From: Yarrowia lipolytica
Lineage: Eukaryota; Ascomycota; Dipodascomycetes; Dipodascales
Assembly (NCBI RefSeq): GCF_001761485.1
Contig: NC_090772.1
Location: 1,116,001 to 1,180,000 of the forward strand
Direction of reading: 5' to 3'
DNA length: 64,000 bases
Program-made: the position numbers and the translations under genes
Notes under the pieces: model-generated
Told to the model about the DNA's origin: nothing
What the model saw: only the letters and a program-made list of their open reading frames with translations
Database searches by the model: none
In this document: in pieces, positions 22,287 to 32,956 of the stretch
Layout: each line of letters opens with the position of its first letter
Position numbering within the stretch: position 1 is the first letter of the stretch

Positions 22287-24188
22287 ATGTCTATGGAAAC
22301 ATACCACGGCCATGTCAAGTCCGCCATGGACGCCATCATCCTGTTCGAAGCCTGTCGGCTCGGAACGCTTCCCAGAGTGCAACGACGTCTCACAGAGAAA
22401 GAACGTCTCTCAATTCGTTCTGGATCTGTGTTTGTATGGGACGAACGGGAGGCCGGAATGCGCCGATGGACAGACGGAAAGAGCTGGAGCGCCTCACGCG
22501 TCTCTGGCTCGTTTCTGACCTACAGAGAGATGGAGGGAAGACGAGAAGGAGGAGAGGTGTATCACGTGAGTGCAGGTCCAGTTGAGAATGCCAACTCCGG
22601 TTCTGTTGAATCGACTGGCGACTCAGCTAATTCACCCTCATCTCGTGACCCGTCACCTGACTCGATCCAGCTCATCACCACGCCAGAAGGATACAGATAC
22701 AAGCCAGATGGACTTATGAAACAGTCCTTCAGTATCACCACTTCTACAGACCTTCGTCTGCATCTCATTTCATACTTCAACCGGTCAGCTACAGAAGACG
22801 GTTTATTGCAGCCTTGTGAGGATGAGAAACTGAAGAAGATCAAGATTCCCCCTGGCTTGTATCCCGATGCAAGTGCCTTGATTGACCTCTACAACAACCC
22901 GAAAGGGAAGGGTGTGGGAATGGGTATGGCTGGAAGCGTGGCCGGAAATCACGTGACCGGTCCATCTCCTGGTAATCCCAACACTGGACATCCTATTCAG
23001 GGTGGTCCTAACCCTGCTTTGGGTCATCCTCAGCCCCATCCTGGCCAGCCTCATCCTGGTCAACCTCATCCTGGTCAGCCACATCCTGGTAATGGTCACG
23101 GTCACTCGCACCCCGGCCATGGTCCCAATTCTGGACATCCCGTTCAGGTAAACCATGCTAACCCTGTTCACCCCTCCCATCCCCACGGTGTCCATAACAA
23201 TCCCCACGTGTATGGACCGCCCCAGCACCAGCCCCAGCCCCAGCAGTACCAGCAGCACCAGGGTCACTTGGTTCAGCCCCATTACTACCCTTCGCCTGGC
23301 CCTCACCCTGGTCCCCACCCTGGCCCACATCCTGGAGCTCACCATGGGCAGCCCCATCCCGGCGTGCACTACTACCACCCTAATTCTATGGCTCCTCCTG
23401 GGTACTATCCCAGCCCAGATCCAAACGGGTATGCACCAGGTGGTCATATGCCCCAGCAGCCTAGTCACGTGCCTCCTCACATGCAGCAACACCCTCCTCA
23501 CGTGCAGCCACCTCAGCAACCGCATGTGTCCCATTCTCCTCGAATTAGTGGACACGGACACGTTAATGGTCACGTAAACGGCCATGTGAACGACCATATG
23601 AAACAGGCCAGGTCTCCCCATCCTAGCCACGTGACCCCCGGTCACCCTACCCCGCCCTCGTCTCACGTGACCATCAAACAGGAGCATGCGATTTCCTCGC
23701 CCCGAGTTGTGTCTGCACACGTGAGCCACAACCCCAGTCCCGTGACCACGCCTCAGTTGAGTGCAACCCCGAAGATGTCGCGTGTTTCGCCCAAGAGAGA
23801 GCAGCACAGTCCTGCGCTCAGTCCTCCTCACGTGACTGATCGTGTGAGAAAGAACTCTACCAGCTCTGGACACGTGCGCAAACCAGCTCACACGAGAGCT
23901 GCTTCCAACGGGTCTGGCCATATGAGAACCTCATCTAATGGGTCTGGCTACACGAGCCCTATTACTCACTCGCCTCACATGACCAAGGTGTCTCCCCATC
24001 TGAGCCAAGTGCCTCGGTCGTCACTTAAACGGTCAGGTTCGCCTGCCCTGCCTCCCTCCGCCAAAGAAGTCAAGCTGGAATTGCCGTCTGTGGCGTCCCT
24101 ATTAAAAGCTCACGACATTCCCTACGAGAAGGTTCAGTGGGGAGAGGACACTAGGGCGATTCAGGCGTTGGATAAGGGCTTCATGTGA
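22287..24188 (+). CDS. WOPR-domain (Wor1/Mit1/Ryp1, Gti1-Pac2 family) transcription regulator
   Basis: This is a 633-residue DNA-binding regulator. ATG 22287 is chosen because the first WOPR motif begins four residues later; the open frame upstream starts only from GTG. The first WOPR half spans residues 5-85: TYHGHV, then DAIILFEACRLGTLPRVQRRL, then RSGSVFVWDE and RRWTDGKSWSASRVSGSF. The second half is at 135-165 (YRYKPDGLMKQSFSI..HLISYF). The LPRVQRRL and WSASRVSG forms fit the Wor1/Mit1/Ryp1 branch rather than Pac2. Residues about 240-500 are rich in Pro, His, Gly and Gln with HPGQP and HPGPHPG repeats, a disordered, prion-like region. Family members control white-opaque switching, filamentation and adhesion in other fungi. 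Ten CACGTG hexamers lie inside the coding sequence, mostly encoding His-Val. Confidence 0.93.
   Translation: MSMETYHGHVKSAMDAIILFEACRLGTLPRVQRRLTEKERLSIRSGSVFVWDEREAGMRRWTDGKSWSASRVSGSFLTYREMEGRREGGEVYHVSAGPVENANSGSVESTGDSANSPSSRDPSPDSIQLITTPEGYRYKPDGLMKQSFSITTSTDLRLHLISYFNRSATEDGLLQPCEDEKLKKIKIPPGLYPDASALIDLYNNPKGKGVGMGMAGSVAGNHVTGPSPGNPNTGHPIQGGPNPALGHPQPHPGQPHPGQPHPGQPHPGNGHGHSHPGHGPNSGHPVQVNHANPVHPSHPHGVHNNPHVYGPPQHQPQPQQYQQHQGHLVQPHYYPSPGPHPGPHPGPHPGAHHGQPHPGVHYYHPNSMAPPGYYPSPDPNGYAPGGHMPQQPSHVPPHMQQHPPHVQPPQQPHVSHSPRISGHGHVNGHVNGHVNDHMKQARSPHPSHVTPGHPTPPSSHVTIKQEHAISSPRVVSAHVSHNPSPVTTPQLSATPKMSRVSPKREQHSPALSPPHVTDRVRKNSTSSGHVRKPAHTRAASNGSGHMRTSSNGSGYTSPITHSPHMTKVSPHLSQVPRSSLKRSGSPALPPSAKEVKLELPSVASLLKAHDIPYEKVQWGEDTRAIQALDKGFM
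23030..23390 (+). repeat. His/Pro/Gly coding repeat in the WOPR gene
   Basis: Imperfect tandem units encode QPHPG (about 23029-23100) and PHPGPHPG (about 23300-23340), separated by a Gln-rich stretch. They form the centre of the disordered C-terminal half of the regulator. Confidence 0.75.
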
Positions 24189-26137
24189 TTTATTTTGTTG
24201 GAATGATAAGAATCCTTGATTCTGTTATATAAAAAGTGATTGTTTATTTGTGGCATGGTGTGTATGTAGGGGCGATTTCTCGTAAGTATTTCGCGATGTA
24301 CTTGTAGTCCTATTCTCTGAGGTAGTCGATTGATTCCCAGCACATGGCCAACAACTGGCATGATTGCTGTCTGAATGTGACCTGCTTGTAGTTTTGTAGG
24401 AGTTGAACAACAGAGGCTACAGTATTTAAGGAGACTAGTTAGGTTGTTAAATAGGCAAACTTGGTCCATAGGTGACATGGAACAGATTTCTAATGAGTTC
24501 CGAGAGGATTTTGAACAGCGTTAGTTGAGATCAGAAAATGTGGTTGTTCGTACGAAACCTCAGAAGAATGATACCGACGTCGAACGCAGCAATAGAGGTA
24601 AATAAGTCACATGTTTGGAAATGTTTGGAAATACCAACTGGCGTGTTTGTATTCATTCTTGATAAATTTTTTCTTAGCGCAGCTCGTGTTCGGAAGTTTA
24701 CCTAATCTTGCATGGATAATGTGTGTCCAAGTAATACCATGTTGACTGATCATGTCTTCGCCAGCGTGCAGAAAGATAAGTGGGGAAAGTGTGATAAAAT
24801 AGTCCGTGTGTATCCAGTGACTGTATTCATTTTGTTGTTCCATTATCACAGGAATATATATCGAATATCCACCAGTTGTGTATTTGAAAAGGCGAACATC
24901 CGAGAAGAGAAAGGCCACCTCCTCATTGATGTCAAAATGAGACGGCCTCATCGTGGCAGGTGACCAGAGAGAGAGGGTGTGTATGTGTGTATGTTCATGT
25001 GAGTTTGAATACCGTTGTCGAACTGTTTGCTGCTCTCCCTCTTCATCTTCAAATTGTGCGTGCACCTCATTTTCAAAAAATATCAGGACGTTCTGAACCA
25101 GTATTGAGACTGTTCTAAGCGATAGGTGAAATCAATCGAGTGACGAAGGAGCCGGTGGTGGCAAAAACGTTGGTTGCAACAGATCTGTTTTCCCTACCTG
25201 ACAATTGATCTTCTGAGCAATGAATGATTGTCTCATCTCTCTTTTATAAGTGTATATGGCCGACCCTGTCTGTAAAGTGGCCAGAATGTATATAATCGAA
25301 ATTCAGTGTCATTAATCAGTCATTAATTCCAATATGGTCTAGTATTGCTACCACTACAAGAGTCCAATCTTCTCAACATACGTTTATTGCCTGAATAGGA
25401 GTCTACGAGATCCCACCCCCGACATTAGAAGGACGAATAGTTACACGTGTGGCCCTCTATGCTCCATCTATGGCGACAAAGCTGTAAGGGTCATTTTCGA
25501 ACGAATTGGGTCTATATCTCTGTCTATGAAAGCCCAGACATGATTACATAGGAGTACATACCTGATCAACATGATTGACCCCAAGGCCTCATTGTACAAG
25601 TACAAACTAATTTGATACTTTATGTTGGCTGATTGATTGATGTAATGGAATCAACAAGACAACGTTGCAGTCTGAACGTCTGAATTGAGGAGGTTGTTAG
25701 TCATCTGTCCCATGTCCTCCTCAAGGCCATGCTGACAATTGCGCAAAAAAACGCACTACAGTAGTTGTTTTTACTTGAAAATGTAGAGAAGAGTGTAGTG
25801 CTCAACTTGAAATGGTCCAAAGATATCTTGTAATCCACGATTAAAAAATAACATCAATACTTCGTCATTCTACTTGCACCAGTTTCAGTTGGAAAAACCT
25901 GTTTGATAGAAACGTAAATGGGCCGGAAATAATTGACAAACTGTTTCGCCATGGAGATCTTCTCATAATCCGCCATAAATTTGGGTGTTTGAATCATATC
26001 TGCTCCGAAGTGTATGCCTTTCCTGATACTCCGAAGTGTATGCTCGTCTGGTATGTAGATACTATAGCCTGATGATCTATATCTACAAATATCGATATCG
26101 AGAATCCCGAGAAATATCATCCATCTACTCTATCAAC
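24189..26137. other. Intergenic, no convincing gene
   Basis: Short frames only. A minus-strand ATG frame at 25854-26120 (88 residues) looks moderately protein-like but overlaps nothing supporting. It is head-to-head with the small frame at 26138, only 17 bases away, so at most one is likely real. A minus frame at 24607-25065 begins with GTG, not ATG, and shares the phrase GYSIYIP with it. Confidence 0.45.
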
Positions 26138-26350
26138 ATGTTGCAGTTGTTCAGAAACCTCAAATTGCGCAAACATAGAGAAAGAAGACGAAAACAAGCC
26201 CTTCGAGAAGCCCACCCCGGAACCATATCTCTTCTACCCTCAAGTCCCCCTTCATATACGATACAAGACCCACCAGCTGACGTCTTTGACACACTAGCTC
26301 AAGAAGAGGCCAAAAGAAGACAAAATCACAAGTTGCTCCTGTCTTCATAG
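26138..26350 (+). CDS. Possible small basic protein with a PPxY motif
   Basis: A 70-residue frame from an ATG in good context (CAACATG). The N-terminal third is strongly basic and helical (RKHRERRRKQALRE). The middle has PPSY, a PPxY motif of the kind bound by WW domains of Rsp5/Nedd4 ubiquitin ligases. The C-terminus is charged. No family recognised. The length is within what chance can give, so this remains tentative. Confidence 0.35.
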   Translation: MLQLFRNLKLRKHRERRRKQALREAHPGTISLLPSSPPSYTIQDPPADVFDTLAQEEAKRRQNHKLLLSS

Positions 26351-26633
26351 TTTGTCACCTCTGCTGCGTACATTGTTGCCATCAGCGCTTCGATACTACA
26401 GTGCTTGCAACTGCTTTACCATTGTAATGTGAATAAAACATTTGCGAAAGAGTTAGAAATGTGTCAGAAGATATACAACGAGCAATTCAGTTTCTCTATG
26501 GCAATATCTCTCTCTATAGTACTGTAGCCCATCTATATTTCTCGTCAAGTATCTTACTTGTATCTAGTAAAGTTTAGTGGACGACAGTACAAATGAGTAG
26601 TTAAATTCCAACAAATATTCACACTATTCTGAC

Positions 26634-26927
26634 ATGTTACTTACAAGATTAACATCCCTTGTACTGTACAAGTACAGACCTACAACATTGATCCGAGGAA
26701 CAGCATCATCAAGATACTTTCCGACGCCAGTGTCCACACGCAGAAACACTCGAGAAAAGCCTCTTACTACTTCGCGACAAGAAACTGGCCAGTATCCTGT
26801 TCAAGTGAAACCCCAGACTAGCGTGTTCAACATGTCAGCGACAATTTCCGGCAGGAAGACACGTGACTCTGAAAGCGGCATGCTAGACCCTCTGCACGAC
26901 TTGAAGAGCCAAGGAGAAGACTTTTGA
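26634..26927 (+). CDS. Possible small mitochondrial-targeted protein
   Basis: A 97-residue frame from an ATG. The first 45 residues are rich in Arg, Lys, Ser, Thr and Leu and lack acidic residues (MLLTRLTSLVLYKYRPTTL...), which is typical of a mitochondrial presequence. The second half is mixed and ends SQGEDF. After its TGA stop the same frame stays open to 27125 and encodes a charged DPIERDSESIRRDSEP repeat, so one stop splits what looks like a single longer frame of about 164 codons. I do not recognise a family. Confidence 0.4.
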   Translation: MLLTRLTSLVLYKYRPTTLIRGTASSRYFPTPVSTRRNTREKPLTTSRQETGQYPVQVKPQTSVFNMSATISGRKTRDSESGMLDPLHDLKSQGEDF

Positions 26928-27280
26928 ACACACTCAAACGATGTGAGAGTCAATCTGACGACACTTGGATCCAATCGGACGATATGGGATCCCATCGAAC
27001 GAGATTCGGAGTCAATCAGACGAGATTCTGAGCCAGTCAGGCAACCTTCTCCGTACCATCTTCTCACAGTCATGCGAAACATAGCAGAGAGGTTGATAAA
27101 ACTGGAAAGCCATATCAACATTTGATGGCCAATGGTGAAGACAGATTCACTCAGCCAACCGTGAGAGAGGAGTCGAACTACAATACTATGGCTCTATCAC
27201 TACAAATAGTGTACTGTTCTCTAGTGTATTGTACGATACCAGTAATGTCACAGATACCTCAAGAGTTATTGTACTTTCTT

Positions 27281-30200
27281 TTACATGAGGAAAACAATCA
27301 CAGGGATCAGGGCAAGACGAGAGAATTCCAAAGTTCCAGCTTTGGAACTCGGCTTTCGGGTGTGGAAGGGTCTGGGGATTGTCGTGTTGCCAGAAATGGC
27401 AGGAGAAGATGCAACAGGAGAGTTGGATGTGATTTCAGAGGTACCAGGAATGATGGGAGACTGGGGAATGCCTATGACGCTTCCCGGGGTCTCGGTCTTA
27501 GGATTCTCTGGAGACACAGTCAAGACAGACTTGATAGGAGTGCTTGGGAGGCTGGTGGGAGTCTTGTAAACGACAGTAGTGAGTGCCAGTGTCTTGTTGT
27601 CGACGACAGTAGTGACTGTGTTGACCTCAGTCTCGTGAGTAGGCACAGTCAAGGTGATGGTCTTGCGATTGATGACGGTGGTAAGAGTAGGCTCGGTTTG
27701 GGTAAGGGTCACACATTTGGTCTTGTCACATACAGTCTTGGTCATAGTGACGGGTTTGGTCTGGGTGGTGATAATGTGGTCGTCGCACACTGTCACGGTG
27801 AAAGTCTTATCATCAATAACAGTGACGATCTCCATGGCGTGAGTAGGAGGCGCGGAGAGAGTGACGGGAATGGCTGTGCAGGACTCGTTGTCGCAATGAG
27901 TAATGGTCTTGGTGATAGGGGCAAGGACAGTGACGGTGGATGTGACGTTGCATTCCTCCTTGTTGACAATGGAGACCTTGCCAGACACGGTGATGGTTTC
28001 GACACAGGCGGCGGGGGTGGAGCTGCTGGGAACCAGAGAGACTGGAGCAGAAAAACAGTTGTCTTTGAATACGGTGAATTCAACTCCAGAGACAGCGGCA
28101 ACTTCGGTTTCGATGCAGGGATTGGAAACTGTAGTCAGGCTCAAGTCGGTAGTGAGAACAGAAGGAGTTCCAGACACTGTGACAGGGTGTTCCACCATAA
28201 AGGGGTCGGAGGAGATGGGGTCGGAGGAGATGGGGGCGGAGGAGATGGGGAGCGGAGGATGGGAGCGGTGGAGACAGAGTCTGAGGACTCCTGACAAAAG
28301 TCAGAAGTGACGATTGTAGGGGTTCCAGAGATGGTGGCTGACTCAACAACATTGCAGGGATTTGGAGTAGTGGGAGCTGTGTTAGAAGAGGAAGTGGGAT
28401 CAAAGGCTGAGTCGCCGTGCTTACCAGATGTGGGTTCCATAGAAGATAACAGCTCTGTGAAAAGAGAAACTGTCTCTGTGGTTGGCTCGGAAGAGGGGAC
28501 AATTGAGGAGTCAGTGGTAGCCTTGATTGTTGAAGACAGAGCTGTGTTGTGTTAGTATGAAACGGAGGTTTGCGAAGCTGATCTATATACTCACTAGTAG
28601 AGGACTTGGAAGACGGGGTCGGGAAATCGGAAGAGGGGGTCGAAGAGGAAGTGGAGGTGGAAGACTCTGTTGTCGACTCAAGAGCAGAACTAGACCCAAC
28701 TGAGGAGCTAGATTCAACCGAGACTGACTCAGTGGTCTCCGTGACAGTAGTAGATTCAGATCCAGTAATGTGAACAGGTTCAGAACTAGAAAACAGTATA
28801 GTCACCGGAGCACTGGTAGATTCGGGGACTGGGGTCGTGGAGTTCACAAATGAGAATGCAGAGGGGGCGGTTGAGGTCAGGGGAGTGCTAGACACAACAG
28901 AAGAGCTGGGCTTGACAGAAGACGAAGACTCGGCAGAAGAGCTGGGCTCAAAAGAAGAGCTGGGCTTGACAGAAGACGAATACTCGACAGAAGACGAATA
29001 CTCAACCGAAGACAAAAGAACAACAGATGATTCAGTGGAAATCTCAGCAGAACTGGATGATTCCGGAATCGAAGAGCTAGGCTCGACAATGGAAGACAGG
29101 TCAGCGCTGGAAACTTCGCTAGACGAGATCTCAACAGCACTAGAGAGCTTTTTGGAAGTCGCGGGGATTGTAGTCTCGGAAGCACTGGAATACACAGGGA
29201 CGCTGGAGGTCCTGAGAATGCTAGATGAAGCCTCAGCAGTCTCCAGGAGAGAAGAAGAAGAGGGCTCACCAGTACTTGATGAGGGTCCCTCTGTAGATGA
29301 GATCATTACAGTAGTTGACCCAGCGGGAGTAAACTCATCAGTGGTACTAGCCTCAGTGGACGAGTGCAACTCAGTGGTGGATTCCACTAAGGAAGAGGGT
29401 TCAGAAAAGAGCTCAGAGTTAGGTTCCAACATAGTGGACTCAACAGTGGAAAAAGGCTCCGATATGGGCTCCTCAGTCTTGGGAGCTTCAGATTTTTCTA
29501 CTGAGGTAGTAGGGACAGGAGTGGGCTCGTAGGAAGACTCCATAGACGACTCAGTGGAAGACACCTCTGTGGTGGTTGCCTCCGTAGAAGTCGACGCTGG
29601 AGTAGGAGTAGGGGCAATAGTAGGTTCAGCACTGGAAGTTGGCTCCTCGCCTTCTCTGTAGGGAGGCAGAATAACTGAAGACTTTCTTCCCTCTCCATCA
29701 CCCTGACCTCCAGCATTAAGATCATTATCGGAATAGGGCGATTCCCAAAGTGCACCACCCTTAGCTGTTCCAGACCGGGACCAGGCTCCTCCAGTGTGCG
29801 TCCCAATCTCTCCACTAGCAGAAGAGCCCGCAGAAGAAGGATCAGAAGGAAATGGACCTCCATGTCCTTCCTCCCACAGCACCCAGTCCATGGCATTGGT
29901 GTATCTGTCTTGTCGGTACTGTAGATCCGACCAGAAAACAATCTGGACAGTCACATCGTCCTGGGGCACGTTCTCGAGGTACAGAGTGAACCCATCAGAA
30001 GCAAAGGAAGTCACCTTGACGTAAGGAGAGACATCCTTGACAATGTCAACCGTGTCGTAATCAAAAGTCTCCGTCAGACCCTTGAACATCTTGAGCTCCA
30101 TCTCGGCAATAAGTTTCTCTTGGCTCTGGTACACAGTTCCATCGTCATCCAGCTTGTCAACCACCTTGATGCGATCATAAGGCGACGCAGGAACTTGAAT

Positions 30201-30737
30201 GGTCCATCTGATTCGGTTTCCTTCTCTCTCGGCAATCTTGTAAACATTGTCTTTTTGAACCACAGACTTGATGATGATTTCGTCCGAAAAGTCGCCCTTG
30301 TTGGTGTATGTGGTTATCGTGGTGGGTCCGGTTTCTCGCACAATTTCGTTGTTGAGAGAAGCCTGCAAAAAGAAGTCGCCGGTTATCTGGTAGTTCTTGT
30401 CTGAAACATAGTCGGTGTAAGTTGCGGTGAAATGGTGGCCGTCGTTGGTGATTCTCATTATGTCAACTCCTTGGGGATCCTTCACCAGGAAGTCGTAGGA
30501 ATCAACATCTGCAACATTCAGTTTTTCGTCCAAATCAAAGGTGAAAAAGTCGCCGGGATCGACGTGATCCTGCTCGGGAGACAGGGCAAAGGTGTAGTCC
30601 AGCTCCCATTTGCTTCGGGCAACGCCTTCCTTGTTGGAAACATCGTCGGCTTGTCCGATCGCAAACGACGTGATTGGAGACGCAACCTGTTTGGCCGCTA
30701 CAAGCGCAATCAAAAACGTGAGAGTTGTGAAACGCAT
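27281..30737 (-). CDS. GPI-anchored adhesin 1 (Als/MSCRAMM-like N-domain), frame broken in a repeat
   Basis: This cell-surface adhesin candidate has exon 1 at 30737-28595 and exon 2 at 28541-27281. It has a signal peptide (residues 1-16) and a cysteine-free globular N-domain to about residue 330. That domain carries DPGDFFTF at 60-67 and ATYTDYV at 105-111. KGL...DYDT...GFTLYLENVP and QYRQDRYTNAMDWVLWE recall Als N-domains. A long Ser-rich stalk follows (SSS, VEYSSS and KPSSS units). Exon 2 holds Cys-containing NPC...SGTP...DFC repeats and Thr-rich VTVCDDH-type repeats, then a C-terminal GPI signal (SRLALIPVIVFLM). Around 28240-28275, in a tandem CCCATCTCCTCCG tract, the frame changes by one base. 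This could be a sequencing or assembly error in the repeat, or a real break. Its paralogue is at 50053. Confidence 0.85.
28542..28594 (-). other. Intron of adhesin 1
   Basis: 53 bases: 5' GTGAGT, branch-like ACTAAC, 3' CACAG. Removing it joins the Ser-rich stalk to the Cys-repeat part in frame (ACT A / CT CTG). The adhesin 2 intron sits at the same boundary. Confidence 0.8.
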
Positions 30738-30768
30738 GGTATACTGGACCAGAACAGCAGATCTCTGG

Positions 30769-30775
30769 TTTATAT
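30769..30775 (-). promoter_or_regulatory. TATA box of adhesin 1
   Basis: ATATAAA on the minus strand, about 32 bases before the ATG at 30737. Confidence 0.5.
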
Positions 30776-32956
30776 TCACCGGCTGCTTGTACTTCTATTG
30801 CTTAGGCCATATGTGCAGAAGACGCAGTACACGGTGCATTTAAATCGTAAAACGGTGTACTGAGATACCCCAGAATATATTGCACAGTACCGTAAGAGCA
30901 CTTGAGTTATGATGCTGTTCGAAAAGTACTAAGCATGTTACTCCAGAACTTTTGTAAGATTGGATCTGAGACGATACAAGACTTCCACTGTCAATTGTAC
31001 CGTCCTGTGAGAATATACGACATTTAGGGCGCCGGAACTGGACCCGGTCGTAAAAAAGACCTAGAATTGCAGGAACAATGCCCTTTGTCAATAAATTACA
31101 GAGTTGAACCTTTGTATGGTGCATAACGGCGAAAGAGCGAGCCGAGATATACATACATCTACTTCACAGTACCCTAGACAGTATTATGGGTCTAAGGAAC
31201 ACCAAAAGAGGATTCAGAAGTTTCAATTCGTATTAGATATTTTATGACGAAGCCGTTAATCACCTTTGAAAAGCCCAGGACTATCTGCTTCTGTTCCCAC
31301 CAAGTTCGTTGGCCTCTCCAAGTGCATACTGCATACAATGAGGTATCGTACATTAGAGAAGTACTGTATAGAAGAAGGTAGGGTGGAAGAAAGACATTGT
31401 GGTAGGTCTCAGATGCGTCTACAACGCAGGTTTATAGGTATTTGTGGGTAGGTCTCAGTTAGGAGACAGGTATGCCTTGTTTCGGCTTCTGTCTCGGGAG
31501 AAGAAATGGTATGGTACGATTCAAAGCGAGATTTGGTCATCTATGCAGTGATATTGTAGATCAGAGGAAGAAATTGCCGCCGACATTGAACACTTCCCCT
31601 ATTGGACAAGTGCATTGATCTCTTTTGGACCTTTAAAAAGGAAGACCAGTGTAGATGGCAGTAGTTATCTAAGTGTAGATGGCACTAACTATCCACTCAA
31701 TGCCGTTTATAGTCTTGCTGACTTCTGCTTTTATTGTACTGTCGATGAGATCATCGCTGATCTTCTCCATCGTTTGTAGTCTACAGCTCGTGCAACATCT
31801 CATAGCTCGTCTACTCCGCCGCCTCTGACCTGCCAAGACACAAGACGCGGTAATGTAGTAGAGTACGAATACAGTAAGAGACAGTTTGCAATTGTAGGGA
31901 AAGGAGTCCAACCTTTGTAAGCAGTATGTACAGTACATACTTGTACATCGTAGTTGTATTATTGAAGTGTTACGTTTCATCTCCTGGCAACGGTCAATGC
32001 GAACAATGACCTCATGGCCATGACTGAAACCTCCAATTGCGCCTTCGGCGGAGTTCCAGCTTATTTCTGTGGCAAATATTTCCTCCAGGACTTGGCCTGC
32101 TGCACACCGGCTTGATGGTTTGTTTTTTATCAATATCTGCATTCGTGTGCATGATGGGAGATTTTGAGATGGACAAAAGGGAGAAGAATCTCAAGATCAC
32201 GTAATCAGAAAACACGTTAATCGGAACACACAGTCTGGGAGAGTTGATTTCCCCAAACATATTTCCAATTCCGTCTCTCCGACCTCAACTTTTCAGCTTC
32301 TGAAAATGTAAACTCAACCTGTCTCGGCCTTTTTCAGCTGCTTGAAAGTGACCAAAAATATGCAGCTCCTTCCTTTGGGGTAAAAGGGCCAGACAAGATC
32401 TCAAAAGGCGCTGTAGATCTGTCAGATCCCTCTCGTATCGAGAAGAGTGACAGAATATTATTTGCGAAAAGTGTACGGCTGAGTGGTAAGATTGAGATCT
32501 GGTTAGAGAAATCGACTGAACAGACCACCGATACCTTTTCTCAGGGCCCAGAAAACGCACAAGGAGCCTCTGAACTGCAGGCAGTCCCGGTTTTCAATAC
32601 AGATGCTAACGCCAAGTTGGGACCGGAAGAACCGCGGGTAGGAAGAGTTGCGTTGGAAAGATATCAGCTGATACTGCCGCTCGCTAGGGGCTTTGAGAGA
32701 TGCTGTGGCTTGACCATGCACCAGGCGTCTTTGGGTGGTGGGCTAAGGAAAGTGGCTTGGGTTATTTGAAGCCATCAATCTGTCATAAATGCAGCTTTCA
32801 ATACCCACTGGAGACTGGTCTTTTCCTCTTCCAGTCGGTCACCAACGTCCAGCATCCCATGTCTACGCAACACTGCAGTTTTAAAAATTGTCTTTATTCT
32901 ACATACGGCTTAGTAAAAGCCCGTTGTATCCATTGTCTTTTTCCATCTCTCGCTTT
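30776..32956. other. Intergenic between adhesin 1 and the Erd1-like gene
   Basis: About 2.2 kb upstream of adhesin 1. The longest ATG frame, minus 31669-32142 (157 residues, several Cys), has no recognisable domain and is not annotated as a gene. Confidence 0.45.

Noticed and set aside
22803-23921. 372-codon antisense frame opposite the WOPR gene
   Set aside because: Arg/Val/His-rich shadow of the HPG repeats; no recognisable domain.
27122-28294. 390-codon plus-strand frame opposite adhesin 1
   Set aside because: Asp/Gly-rich shadow of the Thr/Val repeats on the minus strand.
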